Shown here in pieces: positions 1 to 8,698 of a DNA stretch of 64,000 nt. Every line of letters starts with the position of its first letter. Position 1 is the stretch's first letter. Below the pieces are notes generated by a model that did no database searches, was not told the DNA's origin, and saw only the letters and a program-made list of their open reading frames with translations. The stretch comes from Deltaproteobacteria bacterium (GTDB lineage: Bacteria; Desulfobacterota; Desulfomonilia; UBA1062), in NCBI GenBank assembly GCA_029552245.1, contig JAKPDW010000084.1:62001-126000 (forward strand), given 5' to 3'. Both the position numbers and the translations under genes were made by a program.

Positions 1-479
1 AGGGGATCCTGCCTCCCATAGACGTCGGGAAGTCGGTCTCCCGCGTCGGCGGCAAGGCTCAGCTTCCCGCCTACCGGGCGGTGGCCGGGGACCTGAGGAT
101 CGCGTATTCCCAGTTCGAGGAGCTCGAGAGCTTTTCACGGTTCGGTACCCGGCTCGACGAGGACACGAAGAGGAGACTCGAACGCGGGTGGCGGGTGCGT
201 GAGATCCTCAAGCAGCCCCAGTACAGGCCGATACCCGTGGCGGAGCAGATCGCGGCCCTCATGGCGGTCACGAGCGGGGTGTTCGACGATGTGAAGGTCG
301 AGGATGTCGGCAAGGCCGAGATGCTCGTGCGCACCGAGGTGACGAAACGGTTGGAGTCCGTGTGCACGAAGATCTACGAGGGGTCGAAACTCACCATGGA
401 CGACTTCAACCTCATGCTCAGCGTGGCCAAGTCCGCCGTCTCCTCCATGGCAGGGGGGCAGGGCGATGCAAACCCTTGA
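1..479 (+). CDS. atpA: ATP synthase alpha subunit, C-terminal part
   Basis: This is the 3' end of a gene that begins before the window; the reading frame is open from base 3. The product is the non-catalytic alpha subunit of the F1 head, which alternates with beta in the hexamer. The stretch GKSVSRVGGKAQ followed by LKQPQYRPIPVAEQ is the classical alpha C-terminal region. The gene overlaps the start of atpG by 14 bases, so the two are translationally coupled. No beta or epsilon gene follows gamma, unlike the standard alpha-gamma-beta-epsilon order, which suggests an alternative (N-ATPase type) operon in which alpha and gamma come last. Identity is secure; assignment to the N-ATPase type is inferred from gene order and from the gamma sequence. 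Confidence 0.93.
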   Translation, partial: GILPPIDVGKSVSRVGGKAQLPAYRAVAGDLRIAYSQFEELESFSRFGTRLDEDTKRRLERGWRVREILKQPQYRPIPVAEQIAALMAVTSGVFDDVKVEDVGKAEMLVRTEVTKRLESVCTKIYEGSKLTMDDFNLMLSVAKSAVSSMAGGQGDANP

Positions 480-1413
480 GTCGCTGAAACGGCGGATCAA
501 GAGCACCCAGGACCTCCTCTCGGTGGTCAAGACCATGAAGGCCCTGGCCGCCGTGAGCATCAGGCAGTACCAGAGGGCGGTGGAGTCCCTCGCCGATTAC
601 GCCAGGAACGTCGAGATGGGGCTCCAGGTGGTGTTGCAGTCACGTCCCAGGGAGGAGATGCTCACGGGTACGGTCCCTTGTACGCGCGCCGGAGCGGTGG
701 TGTTCGGTTCCGACCAAGGCCTCTGCGGCCAGTTCAACGCGCTGGTGACCTCCCATGCCCTGGACGAGCTGGACAGGCTGGGCCTCAAGCCCCAGGACCG
801 CTACATCCTCACCGTGGGTGAACGCGTGAAGGATCTCGTGACCGCATCCGGCCAGGACATCTACGACAACCTCTCCACGCCGAGCTCCATCGCCGGCATC
901 ACGCCCATGGTCCAGGAAATGGTCCTCATCCTCGAGGAGTGGCACTTCGGGGCACAGATCCAGCACATCTATCTCTATTACAACCACTACGTGTCAGGCG
1001 CCACCTACCACCCGGCGACCCTGAGGCTTCTGCCCGTTGACCAGGAGTGGCTCGAGCAGGTCCGCTCGCGGAAATGGGAGTCCAAGAGCCTGCCGATGTT
1101 CACCCAGGACTGGCAGGGTCTCTTTCTCAGCCTGCTCAGGGAGTATCTCTTCGTGTCGCTCTACCGGGCGTTCACCGAGTCGCTCGCGAGCGAGAACGCG
1201 AGCAGGCTCGCATCCATGCAGAACGCGGAGAAGAACATCCAGGAGCACCTCGAGGAGATCCACGTGGCATACCACCGTCAGCGCCAGATGACCATCACGG
1301 AGGAGCTTTTGGACATCGTGGCCGGCTACGAGGCCATGAAGGGCGACACGAGGCTCGGCAAGGACGAGGAGAAGCAAGGCCGCGGCATGCCGGGTTCGAG
1401 GGCGGCCACGTGA
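466..1413 (+). CDS. atpG: ATP synthase gamma subunit (N-ATPase-like)
   Basis: This 315-residue protein is the central rotor stalk of F1. Its N-terminal helix (LKRRIKSTQDLLSVVKTMKA, then LAAVSIRQYQRAVESL) and its C-terminal helix (SENASRLASMQNAEKNI, then a stretch ending in RQMTITEELLDIVAGYEA) are the two coiled-coil strands that fit inside the alpha/beta hexamer. It is somewhat longer than a typical gamma of about 290 residues, with a charged tail. The KTMKALAAVSIRQY stretch resembles, from memory, gamma subunits of sodium-type N-ATPases, whose operons end in alpha-gamma. Start ATG at 466 lies inside atpA. No terminator is obvious after the stop. The coupling ion cannot be read here because subunit c is outside the window. 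Confidence 0.93.
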   Translation: MQTLESLKRRIKSTQDLLSVVKTMKALAAVSIRQYQRAVESLADYARNVEMGLQVVLQSRPREEMLTGTVPCTRAGAVVFGSDQGLCGQFNALVTSHALDELDRLGLKPQDRYILTVGERVKDLVTASGQDIYDNLSTPSSIAGITPMVQEMVLILEEWHFGAQIQHIYLYYNHYVSGATYHPATLRLLPVDQEWLEQVRSRKWESKSLPMFTQDWQGLFLSLLREYLFVSLYRAFTESLASENASRLASMQNAEKNIQEHLEEIHVAYHRQRQMTITEELLDIVAGYEAMKGDTRLGKDEEKQGRGMPGSRAAT

Positions 1414-2049
1414 TGCACAACCACATCTCCGGTCCTCAGGGGGAAAGGCGGTGAGTGGGGCGGATTTTCCCCGATAGGCAGGGCTCACCTCCCTTTTACG
1501 GTAGGGGGTCGCGTTCAAGGATCCCCTGGGCCACACGGCGCTCGTTCCTTCCATCCCCGTCTTAAGGGGCTTCGAGGTGCTGTCCATGCCGATCGGGCCG
1601 CCCGGTGAGCAGACGCCGTTACCACGTCCACTGCGTCGGTACGGCTTCGCGTTCCTGGGGCCGGGCCGTCTCGTGGGGGGGGGGAAACCCTGTCCCCCAT
1701 GGGCCCCTTCCTTTTCCTCCCGGGTGAGCACGTGAAGAGAGAAAATCCGCGATCGGGCAAGATCCCGGACAACCCGTGATCCCCTGCTCGTCTCGCGTGG
1801 GAGGGTGAACTCTGACTCCCGCGCAGGACCCCCGCCCCGGCAACACGTGAGTCCTCGCTCATCTCGCGTGGCCCACGACACCCCGGCTTGGCAGCGGCCG
1901 AGGGTCAGCCCCTTGTATGCAGGCGCTTCCCAGCCTGCTAGCCCATTGTTGCCGCGTCGTGGTTCTCTCTCATCACTTGGGGGCGCTCACCGGCCCAAGG
2001 CGTGCGTTCGTTCGTCTTCGAACGGTGTCTCAGGGCCTGCACGAGGCCA
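1414..2049. other. Intergenic, no gene seen
   Basis: This stretch of about 640 bases separates atpG from the convergent sensor kinase. Open frames here have no recognisable domain, no good ribosome binding site and shadow-like composition. The only structure seen is an imperfect direct repeat at 1764-1871, described separately. Confidence 0.5.
1764..1871. repeat. Imperfect direct repeat pair, period 71
   Basis: Two copies of a motif of about 37 bases lie at 1764-1800 and 1835-1871. Both contain a CGTGA core followed by a nearly identical 3' part, GCTCGTCTCGCGTGG in copy one and GCTCATCTCGCGTGG in copy two. The 5' halves are diverged and need a small gap to align. Function is unknown; it belongs to a wider set of spaced repeat pairs in this window. 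Confidence 0.5.
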
Positions 2050-4128
2050 TCAGGCGTGGGGCCCGGTGGGGAGGCCCTGCTCGTGGGTGGCGTCGTGCCC
2101 TGGGGAAGGGGATGAGGTGCCGCCCAGCGCCCTTTTCACCGCGCGGGCCATTTCCGACTTGACCACGGGCTTGGTGACGTATTCCCTGATGCCTATCGCC
2201 TTGGCCCTCTCCTCCGAGACGATCTCGCTGAACCCGGTGCACATGACGACCGGGAGGCCCTTCCTCATGTGCATGCACTGTTCCGCGAGCTCTATCCCGG
2301 TCATCTTGGGCATGGTCTGGTCCGTCACGATGAGGTCGTACGAAGACGGGTTCCGCGAGAACTCCGCAAAGGCCTCGATGCTGTCCGTGTACCCCTTGAC
2401 CCTGTACCCGAGCCTCTCGAGCATCTCGGTGAGCATGGTGACGATGTATTCCTCGTCGTCCACGACGAGGATGCTGCCGGTCCCCCTGGGAGAGTCCTCG
2501 CGCCTGCCCTGGGCCGCCCCCTGCCTCGCGGCGACGATGCACGGCAGGTACACGTTCACCGTGGTCCCCTTGCCCACCTCGCTGTATATCTTGATCTCGC
2601 CGTTGTAGCTCTTCACGATCCCGTGGACCACCGAGAGGCCGAGCCCGGTGCCCTCTCCCGGGGGCTTCGTGGTGAAGTACGGGTCGAACACCCTGTCCAG
2701 GATGTTCTTGGGGATCCCGGTCCCGGTGTCGCTCACGCTGAGCCTCACATACCTGCCGGGTTTGATCTTGAGGTTCGTGCGGTCGGTCTCATCGATGGCG
2801 ACCTCGGTCATCTCCACGCCGAGCACGCCGCCCTTGTCCCGCATGGCGTGAAAGGCGTTCGTGCACAGGTTGATGACGATCTGGTGTATCTGGGTCGCAT
2901 CCGCGAGCACCGGCGAACACGAGGTGTCGATCTTCTGCCTGATCTCGATGGTAGAGGGCAGCGAGGCCCTCAGCAGGGTGAGGGATTCCTTCACGATGGG
3001 GTGGAGCTCCATGGGCAGGAGTTCCTGCTCAGTCTGGCGGCTGAAGGTGAGGATGTGCCTGACGAGCTCCTTCGCCCGGGAGGCCGCCATGAGGATCTGC
3101 TCGACCTTCCGCCTGATCGGGCTCGCCTGGTCCTCGTCGTCGAGGATCATCTCCGCGTAGCCGATGATGGGCGAGAGGATGTTGTTGAAGTCGTGAGCTA
3201 TCCCTCCGGCCAGGGTCCCTATGGCCTCCATCTTCTGCGCCTGCCTGAGCTGGTGCTCGAGGCCCCGCTTCTCTTCCTCGGACCTCCTGTGCGCCTCGAT
3301 CTCCTTCACGAGCTCCTCGTTGGAGCGTACGAGCTGGGCGGTCCTCTCCTCCACCCTCCTCTCGAGTTCGAGGTTCGCCGCCCTGACCTTGTCCTGCTCG
3401 ACGGTGAGGAGTTTCACGAGGTAGAAGTCCCTCCTGGAGTGGTACTCCGCCGAGTAGCAGGCGAACATCCCGATCACGTTGGCGCTCAGGAGGAAGAAGT
3501 TGTTGTTGAGGAGGATCTCCATGGGCGTGTTCGTGAGCCAGATGGATGCGGCCTCGTAGAAGGCGACGATGGTCCAGCCCGCGGCGGCGGCCCACACGAA
3601 CCTGATCCGCAAGAACACGTAGCCGAATATGAGCACCAGGATGAGCCCGGCGTAGTAGGAGTAGTTCACGGGCGGTTTCGCTATGAGGATCATGGTGACG
3701 ATGCCGAGCCCCGAGACCGTGATGGCGGTGGCGAGGCAGAGCTGCATGTAGCGCTTGAACCTCTTCGAGAAGGAAAAGGCGATCACCGAGAGGATGCAGG
3801 GTATGACCACGAGGTACCGGATGACCCACAGGGTCCACTTGGCATCCGGGAGGAGCTTCGCGTCGAGAAACCCGAAGATGCCGTAGAAGAGGATACCGGA
3901 CATGAGGATGAGGCGGATCTGGTTCAGGGACTTGAGGTAGAAGTCCTCGAGGTACTCGGACTCGAGCCTGCCGGGGAAGGCCAGGGTGAAGGGGTTGATG
4001 GGGGGGCTGAACCGGTCGGCCCCGGAATGGAAGGACTGCCCTTCCTCGCCTTCCGACACGCCGACCCTGTCGTATCCATCCCCCTCACGGGGAGTGCCCG
4101 TGCATGCCTCTTCCCTGTTCGAGATCAT
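2050..4128 (-). CDS. Hybrid sensor histidine kinase with receiver domain
   Basis: This 692-residue inner-membrane sensor has a hydrophobic N-terminal half with about six membrane segments (residues 72-225), a coiled-coil linker (245-300), a HisKA dimerisation domain with the phospho-accepting His at about 312 (GGIAHDFNNILSP), a HATPase_c domain with N box (NLCTNAFHAM), DTGTGI and GEGTGLGL, and a C-terminal receiver domain with acidic pair VVDDEE and phospho-acceptor Asp at about 603 (VTDQTMP). The layout is that of a hybrid kinase whose output needs another protein. No separate regulator or transfer protein is adjacent, so its partner is unknown. The start is preceded by GAGGAAAGG. The membrane part has no named sensor family that I recognise, so the signal cannot be guessed. 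Confidence 0.9.
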   Translation of the reverse strand: MISNREEACTGTPREGDGYDRVGVSEGEEGQSFHSGADRFSPPINPFTLAFPGRLESEYLEDFYLKSLNQIRLILMSGILFYGIFGFLDAKLLPDAKWTLWVIRYLVVIPCILSVIAFSFSKRFKRYMQLCLATAITVSGLGIVTMILIAKPPVNYSYYAGLILVLIFGYVFLRIRFVWAAAAGWTIVAFYEAASIWLTNTPMEILLNNNFFLLSANVIGMFACYSAEYHSRRDFYLVKLLTVEQDKVRAANLELERRVEERTAQLVRSNEELVKEIEAHRRSEEEKRGLEHQLRQAQKMEAIGTLAGGIAHDFNNILSPIIGYAEMILDDEDQASPIRRKVEQILMAASRAKELVRHILTFSRQTEQELLPMELHPIVKESLTLLRASLPSTIEIRQKIDTSCSPVLADATQIHQIVINLCTNAFHAMRDKGGVLGVEMTEVAIDETDRTNLKIKPGRYVRLSVSDTGTGIPKNILDRVFDPYFTTKPPGEGTGLGLSVVHGIVKSYNGEIKIYSEVGKGTTVNVYLPCIVAARQGAAQGRREDSPRGTGSILVVDDEEYIVTMLTEMLERLGYRVKGYTDSIEAFAEFSRNPSSYDLIVTDQTMPKMTGIELAEQCMHMRKGLPVVMCTGFSEIVSEERAKAIGIREYVTKPVVKSEMARAVKRALGGTSSPSPGHDATHEQGLPTGPHA

Positions 4129-4769
4129 CCTTTCCTCTTCATCGGATCGATTGACCGATGAGTTAACATCCGTGCCGGTTGCCTACCCTGCGGGCTCGGA
4201 TCCTTGTCACGATGCAGCCAAGCGCGCCCGTCTCGGTGCAGGGCGGCTGTGCGGTGCAGGGTTGCCGCGGGCGAGGCGGCAGCGTCTCGTGCACAGGTCC
4301 CGTGGGCCCGGCCGTGATGCCTTGTGGGAAAACGAGGGAGGATCGCCTTGATGTGCAGGACCGCCCGGGGCAGGGGAGGTGTGGCCCCACCTGGCCCTGC
4401 GCCTGTAGCCCGACAACCTGGAGGCGAGGCGCCGGCATGGGCGTGATGCCGGCCTTCGGGGTCGACGCGCACGACTGCAGGCGGGCATGCAGACGGAGCC
4501 GGGGTCGCGCCTGAGAACCTGCCGAATCATGGGACGAACCCTCGTGGGCGTGCGGGGGGAAGCAGGGCAGGGCCCGGCCGGCATGCCTGGGCGACACCCT
4601 GGTGCGGTGGGTGGGTCAGCGTCTTTGCTGCTCGGAACCGGGTCCGGAGGCCGTGCCGGTCAACCCCCTGATGCGTGGCCTCGGTCAACGACCTTCCCAT
4701 CCCGTCCTGCCACCGGAGGTCCCAGCCGGAAGCCCCCTGTTGAGAGGGGCGTCCATGGTTCGTGCCTGC
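4129..4769. other. Intergenic with hairpins, no gene seen
   Basis: About 640 bases without a supportable gene. A perfect 8-bp inverted repeat GCCGGCAT / ATGCCGGC with a 7-base loop lies at 4431-4453, without a T tract, so it is not a standard intrinsic terminator. Another weaker G/C-rich hairpin lies around 4365-4400. These lie downstream of the minus-strand ferredoxin-like gene. Confidence 0.45.
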
Positions 4770-5921
4770 TCAGCGGCCTGGACCGGCCCGCCTGAGCCTT
4801 CTTGCGACGCTCGTGACCACGAGGTTCACCAAGGAGGCGGGCAGGTTCTTGAGCGCGAGGGCGAGCCAGTTCTTCGCCGGCGGCTTGTAGGAAGGGTTCG
4901 GCCTCGTCCGGATGGCCCCTGTGGGACATGCCGGCACGCACAGGCCGCACCCGATGCACCTGTTCTGGTCGAAGACGTGCACCCCCCCTTCCAAGGTATG
5001 GGCGCCGGTGTTGCAGGCGGGGACACACGCGCCGCAGGAGACGCAGGCCCCCTCGTCCACGAAGGCAAAGAACCGGGGAGGGGCGAGCGCCGAGGTCCCC
5101 CCGAACCGGTTGACGGACTCGAGGAAGTGGCAACAGCACGAGCAGCACGTGCAGATGGCGTTCGGGCCCGCATGCGAGACGTTCGCCGTCATGAACACGA
5201 GGTTCTTTTCCCAGCGATCCCGCACGATGGAGCGCATCTCCTCCTTGCTCACGTAGCGGCCGCTCTTGCGTTCGACCACCGTGTCCGCGAAGCTGCCGAA
5301 GACCAGGCAGCCGTCCAGGGGGCTCGAGCGGAGGCATTTCTCGCCCGCGAACGCAAGGGACTGGCGGCATTGGCACACGTTGAGGACCGCCATGCGGTCG
5401 TAGTCTTCGATCATCCTCGACATGGTGACCTCGTCCATGACCTTGCCGTGCACGGCAACCTGCTCGTCCACGGGGATGTTCCTGATCAGGGGGCTCTTGT
5501 TCCTGTAGTACTCCCTCTGGTAGCCGCTCGCGCAGAGGGCGTTGATCAGCCTCGCATACTCCCTGTGCCACGGCGAATCCCTGCCGTCCATGAGCAGGTA
5601 CTCGAACATGCCGGGGATGAGAGGCAGCAGGCAGTACCCCCTCTCGGAAGACCAGATGACCCGCCGCTCTGCCATGGCCTCGAGGAGCACCTTGATCTCC
5701 CCCGGATCTCTTGCCGCCTTCTTGGCTATCTTCTCGAGGGGCGTCGGGATGTACCTGGGTATGTGCAGGGCGACACAGGCCTCCTCCGGGGAGAACAGGT
5801 GGTTGACGAGGGCCAAGAGCGGTTCCCCCATGGGCGGGCCCAACAGCATGGGCGAGCTGAAGACCCTGGCCAGATCGACGATCTCTTTCGGGTACCGAGT
5901 CGGTATGTCGGGCGAAGGCAT
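4770..5921 (-). CDS. 4Fe-4S dicluster ferredoxin-like protein
   Basis: This 383-residue protein has a C-terminal pair of ferredoxin motifs, CVSCGACVPACNTGA and CIGCGLCVPACPTGA, that should hold two 4Fe-4S clusters. A middle region carries further Cys groups, VCQCRQ and the dense CTCCSCCC motif, which could bind an extra cluster or metal. The N-terminal part (about residues 1-130) looks like a helical, winged-helix-like domain without Cys. The tail after the clusters is basic. It is probably a cytoplasmic electron carrier or an electron-transfer subunit. I chose ATG at 5921 because AGAAAGGTGG lies just upstream; a longer start at 6026 has no such site. It stands alone, so its redox partner is unknown. 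Similar stand-alone proteins occur in sulfate reducers and syntrophs (general knowledge, not tested). Confidence 0.82.
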   Translation of the reverse strand: MPSPDIPTRYPKEIVDLARVFSSPMLLGPPMGEPLLALVNHLFSPEEACVALHIPRYIPTPLEKIAKKAARDPGEIKVLLEAMAERRVIWSSERGYCLLPLIPGMFEYLLMDGRDSPWHREYARLINALCASGYQREYYRNKSPLIRNIPVDEQVAVHGKVMDEVTMSRMIEDYDRMAVLNVCQCRQSLAFAGEKCLRSSPLDGCLVFGSFADTVVERKSGRYVSKEEMRSIVRDRWEKNLVFMTANVSHAGPNAICTCCSCCCHFLESVNRFGGTSALAPPRFFAFVDEGACVSCGACVPACNTGAHTLEGGVHVFDQNRCIGCGLCVPACPTGAIRTRPNPSYKPPAKNWLALALKNLPASLVNLVVTSVARRLRRAGPGR

Positions 5922-6474
5922 GGAGGCCACCTTTCTGAACCATATCCGTGTCAACGGCTGAGAATTCTTGTAGCACAAAACGTGTCGCAAAGAACCCCTG
6001 TCAAAACACTCCATGGACGCATGCACGGTTTTCTCCAGAGAGCGGCCTCCCGGATTCGTTGGCGTGCGCTGCAGCGCTTCACGGGCGGAAAGGCCGTGAG
6101 GTCGGCCGGGCGTTCCTTGAGGGTTCGCGGCTCGAGAGGCTCACGCCGGAAGAAGGAAACGCGATCTGTCAAGGGCCTCCCCCATGCGTTCCGCAGCCTC
6201 GATGCAGATGATGCAGATCCGGACGCGCAGTGCGTGCAGGGCGCGTACAGCCCGCAGGACGCCCTGTCGAGTGAGGTCCCTTGAGAAGAGGTCGGAGAGT
6301 GCCTGTGCGGAAGCGACAGGAGTTTTCCTTGAGGGAGAGGGGGGTCTCCCGGCTGAAGGCTGCCGCTCTGGTGCATGTGCACGGTCTGGTCCGGCCACGG
6401 CGAGGGTTGGACAGGCGAAGACAGCCAAGCTGTAGGATGGGTTGTGTACCCGAACGTGTCGCTCGAGCGTCTTC
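5922..6474. other. Intergenic, no gene seen
   Basis: About 550 bases between two minus-strand genes. A TTGACA-like hexamer on the minus strand near 5999-6004 could belong to a promoter of the ferredoxin-like gene, but no convincing -10 box is placed correctly. Overlapping open frames lack domains and ribosome binding sites. Confidence 0.4.
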
Positions 6475-6867
6475 CTACATCCAGCCGATCCTTCGCATCG
6501 CGCTCACCACCAGAGAGACGCCCACCAGCGTGACGAACGCCCCGAAGGCGAGTCTCAGCGTTGGGCCCGAGAGCCTGTTGGCGAGACGGGCGCCTGCCCA
6601 TGCGCCGACTATGAGCGCGAGGGCGATGATGACGCCCGCCTTCACGTCCACGTTTTTGTTCCTGTAGTACTCGATGAAGGCAGCCAGTCCCACCGGCGGC
6701 AGGAGCACGGCGAGCGACGTGCCGGTCGCCTTGTGCTGGGAGAAGCCGAGCAGGTAGATGAGGGCGGGGATGATGACGATGCCCCCGCCGATGCCGAACA
6801 CCCCCGAGAGAAGCCCAGCCGCAAGACCTGTCGCCACGAGGATCCAGAAGGGCTCGATCGGGATCAT
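6475..6867 (-). CDS. TauE/SafE (TSUP) family permease, half-size
   Basis: A 130-residue membrane protein with four predicted membrane segments. The N-terminal GLAAGLLSGVFGIGGGIVII is the diagnostic TSUP motif, and HKATGTSLAVLL also fits. Full-length TauE/SafE proteins have two such repeats in about 250 residues and export or import sulfite, sulfonates or other organic anions. This gene holds a single repeat, so it would have to act as a dimer or with a partner. Half-size members are known in the family, so it need not be truncated. A good site, CGGAGGAACG, precedes the ATG. Substrate unknown; the neighbouring genes do not reveal it. Confidence 0.82.
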   Translation of the reverse strand: MIPIEPFWILVATGLAAGLLSGVFGIGGGIVIIPALIYLLGFSQHKATGTSLAVLLPPVGLAAFIEYYRNKNVDVKAGVIIALALIVGAWAGARLANRLSGPTLRLAFGAFVTLVGVSLVVSAMRRIGWM

Positions 6868-6960
6868 GAGCGTTCCTCCGCAGGCAGCCGATCATGGGCG
6901 GTCTGTTCGTGGGCATGGATACGAAAGCGTCGCTGGAAGGTCATGAGCCTCCACCCCATC

Positions 6961-7482
6961 TCACAACGACCCGTCGAGTTCGTCGGCCACCTTCCTCCCG
7001 CACGAGCGGCAGCGCTGTGCGCCCCTGAACAGGGGGGAATCGCAGGCAGGGCAGTGGTACCGCTCGCACACCCTGCGGGCCCACTCTCTGCTTCCCTCCT
7101 CGTCGCCGAGCCTCGCGACCAGCTCCCTCCAGAGGGGGATGGTCTCGAGCATGACCTTCCTCCCTGTCGCGAGCCCGAAGTTCGTGATCTGGTGGCACGG
7201 CCAGTCGGCGCACTGGTGGCAGGAATAGAACCCCTTCGACTTGACGCACTCCCTGATGGTACACATCGTGCAAAAACCATAGAGCTTCCTCGGCGGGTCG
7301 GGCTGCATACAGCCCAGGCACTCGGTCTCCTCGGGTTTCGTGCCGTAGAGATTCCCCATGGCGGTCTTGAACTTGAGGTTGTCGTCCCTGGTGGCGATGT
7401 ACACCCCGCAGACCCCGCAGTACAGGCCGCAGGGCGCCATGAGTTCCTTGTTGGCGATCTCCTCCTCGGACCATCCTGTCAT
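6961..7482 (-). CDS. DUF3795-like cysteine-rich protein with zinc ribbon
   Basis: This 173-residue soluble protein has an N-terminal APCGLYCGVCGVY motif, then CLGCMQ, CTMCTIRECV and CHQCADWPCHQ, the spacing seen in DUF3795 proteins that are common in anaerobes. The C-terminus adds a second module, CPACDSPLFRGAQRCRSCG, a typical rubredoxin-like zinc ribbon. It probably binds metal; no enzymatic function is known for the family. The chosen ATG at 7482 follows a perfect AAGGAGG seven bases upstream, which rules out the upstream in-frame extension. It is followed after about 90 bases by the TSUP gene on the same strand, so the two may be co-transcribed. Confidence 0.8.
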   Translation of the reverse strand: MTGWSEEEIANKELMAPCGLYCGVCGVYIATRDDNLKFKTAMGNLYGTKPEETECLGCMQPDPPRKLYGFCTMCTIRECVKSKGFYSCHQCADWPCHQITNFGLATGRKVMLETIPLWRELVARLGDEEGSREWARRVCERYHCPACDSPLFRGAQRCRSCGRKVADELDGSL

Positions 7483-7864
7483 CTTGGGCCTCCTTCGGGT
7501 CGGCCGGCCGGGTCCCGGCCGTGTCTTTCCAGCGACACCATGATGACCCAAAAAGGACGCCTGTGTAAAGGGCCGTGCGCTGTGGGCCGGGTGCACGGGC
7601 AAGATGCGACAAGCCCGCTCATGGGAAGGTCGAGACATTGGCCTTCGCGCATCCGGCCTGTGTCTCCTGCGTGCGCTCGTATGCGGCCGGCCGTCGAACC
7701 ATGGCATGGCGCCTGTCTCGGCACCCCGCCGTCATACGTTCCCTCGACGGCGGGACTGGACGGGCACGGCCGCCGGCCCTTTCCCGGCTCTTGGCTGGGC
7801 CGGAGCCCCTCCCTGGCGATGTGTCACGTGTCGGAGAGTGTCTACGGACGAGCAACCGGAGAAC
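7483..7864. other. Intergenic with stem-loop downstream of motB
   Basis: This stretch separates motB from the DUF3795 gene. A perfect 9-bp inverted repeat, CCCGCCGTC (7725-7733) and GACGGCGGG (7746-7754), lies about 110 bases past the motB stop. It lacks a T tract on either strand, so it may slow polymerase or protect the 3' end of the mRNA rather than act as a standard terminator. No gene is seen. Confidence 0.5.
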
Positions 7865-8692
7865 TCACGACCCCAGGCCGAGGGGTGAGTCCGGGAGCGG
7901 GGGCTTCTGCATGATCTGCCCCGGCGACGGCTGGTAGCGGGGGGTCTTGTAGTCCACGACGATGCTCACCCGCCTGTTCTTTGGGTCAGCGGGGTTGCTC
8001 TTGATGAACGGCCTTGTCGAGGCGTACCCGGCGACCATCTCGATCTGGTCCGGCGGTATCCCGTCTCTCTCGAGTTCGAACCTGGCCGAGAGTGCGCGTT
8101 GCGTGGAGATGTCCCAGTTCTTCTCGCGTGACCCGGTCGTGTCGGTGTGCCCCTCTATGATGAGCTTCCGGTCGAGGCCCTTGAAGACCGGGACGAGACC
8201 CTTGAGAAGGGCCTTCCCGTCCTCGTTGAGATCGACGCCGCCTGCGGTGAAGAACGAGGTGCCCACCGTGTCCACGATCTCGATCCTCAGGTTCCCGTCG
8301 TCCTCCACGATGAAGACCCGGTCGCGGTAGCGCTGGAGATTCTGGTCCATGTGCCTCTTGATCTTCTGGGAAAGCTCGCTGGCCATGACCGTCTTCGGCG
8401 GCGCGACCTCCTTGCCCTTTCCCACGTCGAAGAGCCCTTCCCCGGGGGTGTCTTCGATCGTCGCCACCACCGAGCCCCCGCCCTTCTCGAAGATCGAGTA
8501 GTTCTGGAAATAGTGCGACAAGGCGATCTTCTTCTGCTGGGAGGTCATGGTGAGCAGCCACAGGAGCAGGAAGAAGGCCATCATGGCGGTGACGAAGTCG
8601 GCGTAGGCCACCTTCCAGGTACCGCCGTGCCCTTCTTCCCCGCCTTTCTTGTACTTCTTGATGATGATCTGCTGGTCCTTGCCCTCGGACAC
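7865..8692 (-). CDS. motB: Flagellar motor stator protein MotB
   Basis: This 275-residue protein has a short basic N-terminus, one membrane helix (WKVAYADFVTAMMAFFLLLW) containing the essential proton-binding Asp at about residue 32, a linker/plug region, and a C-terminal OmpA-like peptidoglycan-binding domain (LIIEGHTD and NRRVSIVV). With MotA it forms the ion channel that drives flagellar rotation and anchors it to the wall. Translation starts at GTG 8692, six bases after the motA stop, so the pair is coupled. The Lys-rich start and GGTWKVAYADF motif fit the MotB type rather than PomB, but the ion cannot be decided with certainty. No other flagellar genes are in the window. Confidence 0.92.
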   Translation of the reverse strand: MSEGKDQQIIIKKYKKGGEEGHGGTWKVAYADFVTAMMAFFLLLWLLTMTSQQKKIALSHYFQNYSIFEKGGGSVVATIEDTPGEGLFDVGKGKEVAPPKTVMASELSQKIKRHMDQNLQRYRDRVFIVEDDGNLRIEIVDTVGTSFFTAGGVDLNEDGKALLKGLVPVFKGLDRKLIIEGHTDTTGSREKNWDISTQRALSARFELERDGIPPDQIEMVAGYASTRPFIKSNPADPKNRRVSIVVDYKTPRYQPSPGQIMQKPPLPDSPLGLGS

Positions 8693-8698
8693 GTCTTT

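Noticed and set aside
5951-6916. A 321-residue minus-strand protein between the ferredoxin-like and TSUP genes
   Set aside because: It overlaps the TSUP gene in another frame, has arginine- and proline-rich low-information sequence and no ribosome binding site.
7725-7754. Intrinsic terminator after motB
   Set aside because: The stem is perfect, but no T tract follows on either strand, so it was recorded as a stem-loop only.
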